A stretch of DNA of 64,000 bases from Bacillota bacterium (GTDB lineage Bacteria; Bacillota; Bacilli; Paenibacillales; NBRC-103111). This document shows positions 58,194-64,000 of this stretch, one piece after another. The position numbers and the translations under genes were made by a program. Position 1 is the stretch's first letter. Each line of letters opens with the position of its first letter. The DNA lies in assembly GCA_023388055.1 (NCBI GenBank), contig JAEWGW010000016.1:319277-383276 (forward strand). Reading direction: 5' to 3'. The notes under the pieces were generated by a model. The model did not search any database. It saw only the letters and a list, made by a program, of their open reading frames with translations, and had not been told where the DNA came from.

Positions 58194-59750
58194 ATGAGTA
58201 TATTAAATGTTGAAGGTTTAAGTCACGGTTTTGGGGACCGCGCAATATTTAAGGACGTGTCCTTCCGGCTTTTGAAGGGTGAGCATATCGGCCTGATCGG
58301 CGCCAACGGCGAAGGCAAATCCACCTTTATGAACATTGTGACAGGCAAGCTACAGCCGGACGACGGCAAGGTCGAATGGGCCAAACGGACCCGCGTTGGT
58401 TATCTGGACCAGCATGCTGTCCTGACCAAAGGTCTGAGCATCCGGGACGTGCTACGCGGCGCTTTCCAATATTTGTTCGACCTGGAACAGGAAATGAATG
58501 ATATGTATGGCCGCATGGGCGAGGTGTCCCCGGAGGAGCTGGAGCAGCTTTTGGAGGATGTGGGCACCATCCAGGATATTCTGACCAATCAGGATTTCTA
58601 TATGATCGATGCCAAAATCGATGAAACCGCCCGCGGCCTTGGTTTGACGGACATTGGTCTGGACAAGGACGTCAACGATCTCTCCGGCGGCCAGCGCACC
58701 AAGGTGCTCCTGACCAAGCTGCTTCTGGAGAAGCCGGACATCCTGATGCTGGACGAACCCACCAACTACCTGGACGAGCAGCATATCGAATGGCTGAAGC
58801 GGTATTTGCAGGGGTATGAAAATGCCTTTATCCTGATCTCCCATGATATTCCCTTCCTGAACAGCGTAATCAACCTGATTTACCATATGGAAAATCAGGC
58901 GCTGACCCGGTATGTGGGGGATTACGAATACTTCCAGCAGGTGTACGAGGCCAAGAAGCAGCAGCTGGAATCCGCATATAAGCGCCAGCAGCAAGAAATT
59001 GCCGATCTGAAGGATTTTGTGGCCCGGAACAAGGCCAGTGTAGCGACCCGGAATATGGCCATGTCGCGGCAGAAGAAGCTGGACAAGATGGAGGTTATCG
59101 AGCTGGCCAAGGAAAAGCCGAAGCCCCAGTTTAACTTCAAGGATGCCCGCACCTCCGGCAAGCTGGTGTTTGAAGCGAAGGACCTGGTCATCGGTTACGA
59201 TTCCCCCTTGTCCCGGCCCTTGAACCTCCGTATGGAGCGGGGGCAGAAGATTGCCCTCTACGGCGCCAACGGCATCGGTAAAACTACCTTGCTCCGCAGT
59301 ATTCTGGGCCAAATTCAGGCCATATCCGGAAGCGTCGAGCTTGGCGATCTGCTGCAGATCGGTTATTTCGAGCAGGAGATGAAGGGTGCTAACTACAACA
59401 CCTGTATTGAAGAGGTTTGGCAGGAGTTTCCGTCCTACTCCCAATTCGAGGTGCGGGCGGCCCTGGCCAAGTGCGGGTTAACCACGAAACACATTGAGAG
59501 CAAGATAGCAGTGCTGAGCGGCGGCGAAAAGGCCAAGGTCCGGCTCTGCAAGCTGATTAACCGGGAAACGAATCTGTTAGTGCTGGACGAACCGACGAAC
59601 CACTTGGACGTAGACGCCAAGGATGAGCTGAAGCGGGCGCTGAAGGCCTACAAGGGCAGCATTCTGCTGATCTCCCATGAACCGGATTTCTACCGGGACG
59701 TGGCTACCGACAGCTGGAACTGCGAGTCTTGGACGACGAAGGTGTTTTAA
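58194..59750 (+). CDS. ABC-F family ATPase (YkpA/YbiT-like)
   Basis: This 518-residue soluble protein has two ABC domains with Walker A motifs G-A-N-G-E-G-K-S-T and G-A-N-G-I-G-K-T-T, signatures L-S-G-G-Q-R-T-K and L-S-G-G-E-K-A-K, and Walker B L-M-L-D-E-P-T-N-Y-L and L-V-L-D-E-P-T-N-H-L, joined by a charged helical linker (about 240-320). No membrane domain is present. ABC-F proteins act on ribosomes as translation factors or, in some cases, in antibiotic resistance; the sequence resembles the housekeeping YbiT/YkpA group. ATG 58194 is preferred over GTG 58179, which overlaps the AAGGTG site. Confidence 0.93.
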   Translation: MSILNVEGLSHGFGDRAIFKDVSFRLLKGEHIGLIGANGEGKSTFMNIVTGKLQPDDGKVEWAKRTRVGYLDQHAVLTKGLSIRDVLRGAFQYLFDLEQEMNDMYGRMGEVSPEELEQLLEDVGTIQDILTNQDFYMIDAKIDETARGLGLTDIGLDKDVNDLSGGQRTKVLLTKLLLEKPDILMLDEPTNYLDEQHIEWLKRYLQGYENAFILISHDIPFLNSVINLIYHMENQALTRYVGDYEYFQQVYEAKKQQLESAYKRQQQEIADLKDFVARNKASVATRNMAMSRQKKLDKMEVIELAKEKPKPQFNFKDARTSGKLVFEAKDLVIGYDSPLSRPLNLRMERGQKIALYGANGIGKTTLLRSILGQIQAISGSVELGDLLQIGYFEQEMKGANYNTCIEEVWQEFPSYSQFEVRAALAKCGLTTKHIESKIAVLSGGEKAKVRLCKLINRETNLLVLDEPTNHLDVDAKDELKRALKAYKGSILLISHEPDFYRDVATDSWNCESWTTKVF

Positions 59751-59757
59751 AGCTAAA

Positions 59758-59807
59758 GAAAACCGCTCTTCAAGATGGATTTCATCTGAAAGGAGCGGTT
59801 TTTTTAT
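59758..59807 (+). terminator. Terminator after the ABC-F gene
   Basis: AAAACCGCTC plus CAGATG-type inner pairs form a stem with GAGCGGTTTT, ending in T7. Confidence 0.92.
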
Positions 59808-59918
59808 TGCAATCTATTCATGGCCCCATATGAGGTCTGTACCTTTAACAAAGACTCGGTATGATATATGTTATACTGATAATAATTAGCGGTAATCTGA
59901 TGACAAGGAGGGCATCAA

Positions 59919-60188
59919 ATGGAAAAGGTCAATTCACCGGAAGAGTTGATGGAGAACATATCGAATATGAGCCGCGACAACTCCGTATACCAATTTCATA
60001 TTCCAGGTAAAGGAAAGTTTACTCTTGTCTTGCAAGAGGAAGAGCAGCGGTCCATTCAGGCTGACGTTGAGGCGAATCCTGAACTCAAAGCCATGATTGA
60101 ACAAAGCAAATATGAATTCAAGCTTGGCAAAGCCATGAGCACCTCGGAGTTACTTAAATCTTTATCTGCCAAGGACTTTCGAGTATGA
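59919..60188 (+). CDS. Small acidic protein, possible antitoxin partner
   Basis: This 89-residue, acidic, helix-rich protein (M-E-K-V-N-S-P-E-E-L-M-E) has a central strand pair (F-H-I-P-G-K-G-K-F-T-L-V-L-Q) and a C-terminal helix (S-T-S-E-L-L-K-S-L). ATG 59919 follows CAAGGAGGGC; a TATACT -10 lies about 45 bp upstream. Its stop overlaps the next start by 4 bp (ATGA), and the pair is short, AT-rich compared with its surroundings and closed by a terminator. That layout is common in type II toxin-antitoxin pairs with the antitoxin first. I do not recognise a named antitoxin family. Confidence 0.6.
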   Translation: MEKVNSPEELMENISNMSRDNSVYQFHIPGKGKFTLVLQEEEQRSIQADVEANPELKAMIEQSKYEFKLGKAMSTSELLKSLSAKDFRV

Positions 60189-60421
60189 ACCGCATCGTTT
60201 TATGGTCTTCGGCAGTAAGATACAAGCTCTCCCAGTTTCGCAGCGAGCGGTTCCCCCCTGAGGAAACGTTTGACTTCATATCTCAATTCATTATTGAAAC
60301 AGAAGCTGTACTCTCCAATTCGATAATAAGCAAAGCTTATACAGAGGAATACGGCACTTATGAGGGATTGACACGTATCATTATAAAAAGTGCTATACGT
60401 GTACCATATGTTGGATTGTAG
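60185..60421 (+). CDS. Small basic protein, possible truncated RelE/ParE-like toxin
   Basis: This 78-residue protein opens with a strand (R-I-V-L-W-S-S-A-V-R) and two helices (P-P-E-E-T-F-D-F-I-S-Q-F-I-I-E-T-E), then E-E-Y-G-T-Y-E-G-L-T-R-I-I-I-K. This order recalls the ParE/RelE fold, but the expected C-terminal strands after T-R-I-I-I-K are replaced by a short tail, A-I-R-V-P-Y-V-G-L. It may therefore be truncated and inactive. Translation is coupled to the 59919 gene. The assignment is tentative. Confidence 0.5.
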   Translation: MNRIVLWSSAVRYKLSQFRSERFPPEETFDFISQFIIETEAVLSNSIISKAYTEEYGTYEGLTRIIIKSAIRVPYVGL

Positions 60422-60471
60422 GTAAGATGATGGGTGGCTCGCGGAAAGTGCATTTCCCCTAATACCAAAAT

Positions 60472-60530
60472 ACCGTCCTTGATGAACAGAGGTAATCTCT
60501 CCGGTTCTTTAAAAGGGCGGTTTTGTTTTT
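60472..60530 (+). terminator. Terminator after the toxin/antitoxin-like pair
   Basis: ACCGTCCTT (60472-60480) pairs with AAGGGCGGT (60513-60521, one G-U) around a 32-base loop, followed by a T-rich tract. Confidence 0.6.
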
Positions 60531-60553
60531 GGGATTGATATGGAGGTAAGCAG

Positions 60554-60766
60554 TCAACGAGAACGGTTGGGATTGTCTGTTTGTCCCAAGATAAAATCTA
60601 TGCTGACCTTATAAAAGTTGGAAAGCTTAATCAAAACAGCGCTTGGCACATCCAACTCCCCACTCTCGTAGCGGGAATAGGTCGCTTGCGAAATATGCAA
60701 ATGCTCAGCCAGTTTGGTTTGGGTCAAATCACGATCTTCCCGCAAATCCCGGATTCTCTTATACAT
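60554..60766 (-). CDS. Xre-family helix-turn-helix repressor
   Basis: This 70-residue protein is almost entirely an HTH_3 domain: R-I-R-D-L-R-E-D-R-D-L-T-Q-T-K-L-A-E-H-L, recognition helix S-Q-A-T-Y-S-R-Y-E, then I-D-F-I-L-G-Q-T-D. No output domain is attached, typical of phage-like or mobile-element repressors. ATG 60766 gives the canonical N-terminus M-Y-K-R-I; ATG 60775 is also possible. It diverges from the 60901 gene, and repeated ATACGAAAAT half-sites between the two are the probable operators for both. Confidence 0.85.
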   Translation of the reverse strand: MYKRIRDLREDRDLTQTKLAEHLHISQATYSRYESGELDVPSAVLIKLSNFYKVSIDFILGQTDNPNRSR

Positions 60767-60796
60767 TGTCTTCATCACCCAAGCCAAGTGTACTTT

Positions 60797-60839
60797 ATAC
60801 GAAAATCGTATATTGACTTTTATGCATTTTTCGTATAAT
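60797..60839. promoter_or_regulatory. Operator region between the Xre gene and the 60901 gene
   Basis: ATACGA-AAA-TCGTAT (60797-60811) is a perfect palindrome. A further half-site ATTTTTCGTAT (60826-60836) overlaps the plus-strand promoter TTGACT (60813-60818) N15 TATAAT (60834-60839). Binding here would block the plus-strand gene. Confidence 0.75.
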
Positions 60840-60900
60840 TTGATGATAAAGAATCCATCTATGATCGGGCAGATAGCTAATTTGACTTTGGAGGATGAAA

Positions 60901-61191
60901 ATGAAGAGTATCTTAGCTGACTTGTATGAAGGCAAATTGCATCCTGATGAAACGATCATACCCACTGATCCTGAATACCGCCCAAATAATAGAGCAATCT
61001 CCAATACTTTAGAGGTATGTAAAATAAAATTCTCCGAGAGTGATTTTAAATTGCTGGAAGAGGTACTGGACCTGCATGGAACTTCTCATGCCATGCTCAA
61101 CTCGGCATCCTTCGTAGAGGGCTTCAAGGTGGGGGCTTTGATGATGATTGAGGTTCTTACAAAGAAAGAGGAGATACCGCATCAAGGTTAA
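60901..61191 (+). CDS. Uncharacterised small protein, DUF6809-like
   Basis: This 96-residue protein starts M-K-S-I-L-A-D-L-Y-E-G-K-L-H-P-D-E and contains D-P-E-Y-R-P-N-N-R-A-I-S, a pattern I associate with small Firmicute proteins of phage-like regions (DUF6809-like). No enzymatic motif is seen. ATG 60901 is preferred to ATG 60895, which abuts GGAGG. It is likely repressed by the divergent Xre protein through the overlapping operator. Confidence 0.65.
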   Translation: MKSILADLYEGKLHPDETIIPTDPEYRPNNRAISNTLEVCKIKFSESDFKLLEEVLDLHGTSHAMLNSASFVEGFKVGALMMIEVLTKKEEIPHQG

Positions 61192-61233
61192 TTATGATAA
61201 CTACCGTCCAGATAGCGGATAGATCAAAATGAA

Positions 61234-61275
61234 AAGCGAGCCTGCCTTAATGGGTAAAGGAGGGCTCGCTTCATT
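61234..61275. terminator. Bidirectional terminator
   Basis: AAGCGAGCC (61234-61242) pairs exactly with GGCTCGCTT (61263-61271), flanked by A and T tracts; it separates the converging 60901 and VWA genes. Confidence 0.8.
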
Positions 61276-61287
61276 TATGTTCGATTA

Positions 61288-63432
61288 TTACTCGTGCAGC
61301 GACAGCACCGAAGCATCCTCAATATCGTAGAGCACGCCGCCGGGATTGCTGTTCACCAACTGGATAATCTGGTTGTATGCATGGCCGCTTGTGGGAGCGA
61401 TAGCATCGAATGTAATCTTGTCAGCTTTGAGCATATCAACAGTTTCTTGAACAGTAAACTGGGACAGCAAGTAGGTATCATGAACAGCGGCATCGGTCAC
61501 GAAAATGATCCGTTTGGCATTCGAGCTGCCGAGTTCTTCGACTATGTAAGCCCCCATGTGAATAGCTTCCAGGCCGGATTCATCGTCATCGCCTCCGCCA
61601 TAAGCCACCAATGTGTCCAAATACCCCTTCAGCTTATCTTTATCCTGGGTAAAATCAAAGGACTCCACATCGTTATAATATTCGTCGTAGTGATTAAAGT
61701 CCCGGTAAGCCATGACTGCAAAATTCGAACCGGCGGGAACGGAATCCACGAAGCTTTTGACGGATTCCTTGATGTAGTCGATGACTTCACCCATGCTGCC
61801 TGTCACGTCGATGACAAACACAATATCGGAGGGAACGGAAATGCCCTTCGAGATATTGCTTAGAATAGGAGAACTGCTGGAAGTTCCGGATTCTGTTGGT
61901 TCTGCCGGTGCCGCAGAGGGCTGCTCACTTTCAGCTGAGGTGGGAACAGATGGCTCGTTTTGAAAAACCACAACCGAGCTTGCTTCGCCATTCCACTCCA
62001 CTTCGCCGCCGAAGGCTTCACTGACAAAACGGACAGGCACCATCGTATAACCGTTGACCAGTTGCGGCTCTGCACTTAAGGTGACGGCAACACCATTGAT
62101 GTAGGCGGTTTTGGAGCCAATCGTCAGGATAACAGTCCGGCCTTCTCTTGTTGCGGTTACAGTTTGGGTGGTGCTGTTCCACTCCACGGTAGCGCCCAAG
62201 GATTCGAAAATGGCCCGGAGGGGGACGAGTACATTCCCGTTGGAGTTGACAGGCGGCTGCTCGTAGCTTTGTTTTTCGCCCCCAATGTAGACCTGGATGT
62301 TGTTTGGCTCATGATTCACGGTCATAAACTGAGGGATGGATGCTGACAGTCCGCCTGACTGATTAACTGTCTTCAAATAAGAATAATAGCCGCCTGTGGG
62401 AAGCCCCAGCTTCGCCAGTGAGAAGGTAGATGTGGTACCGGGTTCAAGCTTAATCTGTCTGACCACCTGGCCGTTCGCATTCTTCACCATCAAGTACGAG
62501 GTAGCTCCGGAACCGCCAGCCGACACAGGCAGCGTAACGGTGAAGGTACTTCCCGAAGTGGCAGTAATATTGCCGGGATAGCTTTCTCCTGTCGGGATAT
62601 GAGCCAGTGGCTCCGAGGGTTTACCTGGAGTCGGCTTACTCGTGTTTGGCGAAGGTGTTGCCGCGGGAGTCGCCGCCCCCGGAGAAGGACTGGCTGACGG
62701 AGAGCTCTTGGGTGTAGCACTTGGTTTTGGACTTGGAGTTGGAGAGCTCTTGGGTGTTGCGGTTGGAACTGGACTTGCGACTGGAGGATTATCTGTTCCT
62801 GCCTCAGAAGAAGGGAGGGAACCGGTTATAGAAGCTTTTGGGATATAAAAATAGATGGTGGAGCCAGAATACGGCACCTGCTGTTTTTCGGATAGTGTGA
62901 CCGTGTTGGTTTTGGCGTTAAAGGTAAAGCTGGAGGAGATTACCTTCGTTCCGTTTATGTACAAATTGACGTTTTTGGTAGAGCTCAGCGTGTGATTTAC
63001 CGGTACCGAAAAAGTCCGTTTGGAACCGTCCCCCTCAGGCAAGGCAATACCCACGCTGGAAATACCTGACATGCCCTCGCTCCATTCAAAACCCGGAACA
63101 ATGCCGTATTGGATACGCAGCTCAGCCCCGCTGTAAGGCGCTTTATTCAAGGTGATGGTATAGCTGTCATAATCCACTGTGTAATCCTTAGGATCCGCTT
63201 TGATGTTATTGATATACAAGTTCAGGGTGGTATTGGTGGCGGTCAATTTGTTCTTCGTGTTAAACCGGAAAACACGGTTCTCCCCATTCCCGTCCTCCAG
63301 GATGTTGATCAAATGATCGTGCTCCCGGTATTCCAGGGAATCCGCGGCTTTGGCTGCTGGGGCTTGAAGGCCCAAGCTTCCAAGAAGGAAAATAACCATG
63401 AACGGTAACAACAGCATTTTTCTGACTTTCAT
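61288..63432 (-). CDS. Secreted VWA-domain protein with copper-amine-oxidase-type stalk domain
   Basis: This 714-residue protein has a signal peptide (K-V-R-K-M-L-L-L-P-F ... A-A-K-A-A), two related beta-sandwich repeats (about 35-110 and 125-198; each with L-N-L-Y-I-N / V-N-L-Y-I-N and A/V-P-Y-S-G), a Pro/Ser/Thr low-complexity linker (about 205-280), an immunoglobulin-like part, a Cu_amine_oxidN1 stalk domain (about 375-490; V-P-L-R-A-I-F-E-S-L-G-A-T-V-E-W) and a C-terminal VWA domain (about 535-714) with MIDAS start D-V-T-G-S-M-G. It is likely a surface adhesion or matrix protein. ATG 63432 follows GGAGTGAAG; the longer frame lacks a site. Confidence 0.87.
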   Translation of the reverse strand: MKVRKMLLLPFMVIFLLGSLGLQAPAAKAADSLEYREHDHLINILEDGNGENRVFRFNTKNKLTATNTTLNLYINNIKADPKDYTVDYDSYTITLNKAPYSGAELRIQYGIVPGFEWSEGMSGISSVGIALPEGDGSKRTFSVPVNHTLSSTKNVNLYINGTKVISSSFTFNAKTNTVTLSEKQQVPYSGSTIYFYIPKASITGSLPSSEAGTDNPPVASPVPTATPKSSPTPSPKPSATPKSSPSASPSPGAATPAATPSPNTSKPTPGKPSEPLAHIPTGESYPGNITATSGSTFTVTLPVSAGGSGATSYLMVKNANGQVVRQIKLEPGTTSTFSLAKLGLPTGGYYSYLKTVNQSGGLSASIPQFMTVNHEPNNIQVYIGGEKQSYEQPPVNSNGNVLVPLRAIFESLGATVEWNSTTQTVTATREGRTVILTIGSKTAYINGVAVTLSAEPQLVNGYTMVPVRFVSEAFGGEVEWNGEASSVVVFQNEPSVPTSAESEQPSAAPAEPTESGTSSSSPILSNISKGISVPSDIVFVIDVTGSMGEVIDYIKESVKSFVDSVPAGSNFAVMAYRDFNHYDEYYNDVESFDFTQDKDKLKGYLDTLVAYGGGDDDESGLEAIHMGAYIVEELGSSNAKRIIFVTDAAVHDTYLLSQFTVQETVDMLKADKITFDAIAPTSGHAYNQIIQLVNSNPGGVLYDIEDASVLSLHE

Positions 63433-63702
63433 CTGCTTCACTCCATTTATGTATCGTAAGATGAGCAAGCGGCTATTCACCGGATAGCACGCTCACAAGG
63501 CAAGCGGTCTATAATATGACAAAACCTGCCGTTATTCCACTTTATCATAGAAGATCGCACAAGATATAGGATTTTTTCTCCACTGGACTATATTAAAAAT
63601 ATCGGGGGTTTGATGTTGTGGAAACATATGTTAATATTATGTCGAAGCTTGGAAAAAAAGTAATTTTAGAATTTTAATAAAACCTCCTAAGGAAGCGGAA
63701 CA

Positions 63703-63900
63703 ATGGATGAATCTAAAGTTTTAATTATTACATCGCGAGGAGATCAGACTAGAGAAATAGCTAGTATTAGAAATATTGGACATAAAGTAGAAATTTGCTT
63801 TTATAAAAACGAGAAATGTTATGAATATAATGCTACCAAGATTGTTATAAAACAAAATCCCATAAAATTAAATACTCAACTTTCGCACCTGAAAAAATGA
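63703..63900 (+). CDS. Short AT-rich open frame, possibly the start of a broken larger gene
   Basis: This 65-residue protein (M-D-E-S-K-V-L-I-I-T-S-R-G-D-Q ... S-H-L-K-K) has a weak ribosome site (CTAAGGAAGC). Its strand-rich layout (K-V-L-I-I, H-K-V-E-I-C-F-Y, T-K-I-V-I-K) looks like a small N-terminal domain more than a full protein. It lies in an AT-rich stretch (63500-63950) unlike the rest of the window. From 63433 to 63702 I see only this gene's AT-rich upstream and the VWA gene's 5' flank. Function unknown. Confidence 0.4.
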   Translation: MDESKVLIITSRGDQTREIASIRNIGHKVEICFYKNEKCYEYNATKIVIKQNPIKLNTQLSHLKK

Positions 63901-64000
63901 CTTAAACCCTTGAGTGCGTAAGGAAAATTCCAGTAGATTTAATCGTATTGACAAAAAAACACCCTACTTGTTTGGTATCATGGAAGTGACGAGCTTACCA

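Noticed and set aside
62640..62780. Repetitive C/T- and G-rich stretch that looks like a short tandem repeat or CRISPR-like array
   Set aside because: It encodes the Pro/Ser/Thr linker of the VWA protein; units are irregular and there are no unique spacers.
63948..63981. TTGACA...TATCAT promoter at the right edge
   Set aside because: The spacer is 22 bp, too long for sigma-A, and the gene it would serve is outside the window.

Overview
The window looks like the chromosome of a low-to-mid GC, spore-former-type Firmicute, most likely Paenibacillus or a close relative. Support comes from Gram-positive ribosome binding sites (AGGAGG type), sigma-A, Fur, PerR, CcpA and GntR sites of Bacillus type, a Btr-like AraC regulator, copper-amine-oxidase-type stalk domains, YtxH/YflT/Dps stress proteins and a SigB module. 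I see no rRNA, tRNA, CRISPR array, intact insertion sequence or phage. Species assignment is inference.

Layout. 1-1.3 kb: the end of a PA14-domain carbohydrate-active protein. 1.4-6.8 kb: oxidative-stress and metal control (Dps, a Fur-box flavodoxin/haem-oxygenase pair, Zur, nitroreductase, a possible small RNA, and Fur behind a PerR box), then an aldo/keto reductase and an AbrB-type regulator. 6.8-10.9 kb (minus strand): an operon running GH13 glucosidase > GlgC > SDR dehydrogenase > small DUF1328 membrane protein, with a SigB-like promoter. 11.1-20.5 kb: a general-stress control block, namely a response regulator with PP2C phosphatase, two hybrid histidine kinases, YflT, a second Dps, then a DUF948 protein, RsbV, RsbW and SigB. 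20.7-27.3 kb: YtxH protein with a near-perfect SigB promoter, phasin-like protein, UbiB kinase, UPF0210/ACT pair, a frameshifted DUF421 gene and uncharacterised genes. 27.4-27.9 kb: about 480 bp of structured non-coding sequence with its own promoter and terminator. 27.9-39.2 kb: sugar metabolism (orphan solute-binding lipoprotein with a cre site, GntR-UxuA-UxuB, a frameshifted GH2 beta-galactosidase, SGNH hydrolase) plus Nif3 and a palindromic repeat. 39.4-44.9 kb: Fur-controlled siderophore uptake and its Btr-like regulator. 46.9-58.0 kb: cobalt uptake (CbiMNQO, behind a cobalamin riboswitch), divergent from a nine-gene anaerobic cobalamin operon (cbiD-F-G-H-J-ET-C-L-K). 58.2-63.9 kb: ABC-F ATPase, a small toxin/antitoxin-like pair, an Xre repressor with its operators, and a large surface VWA protein.

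How parts fit together. The stress block reads as a sensor kinase > phosphatase > RsbV > RsbW > SigB chain of the kind known as RsbK/RsbY in Bacillus cereus. SigB-like promoters precede the SigB operon itself, the YtxH gene and the GH13-glgC operon. Iron control recurs: three Fur boxes, and fur itself sits under a PerR operator, as known in B. subtilis. Cobalt import and corrin-ring building diverge from one control region, but only the import side carries the riboswitch. Two genes (DUF421, GH2) carry single frameshifts that could be real or sequence errors.
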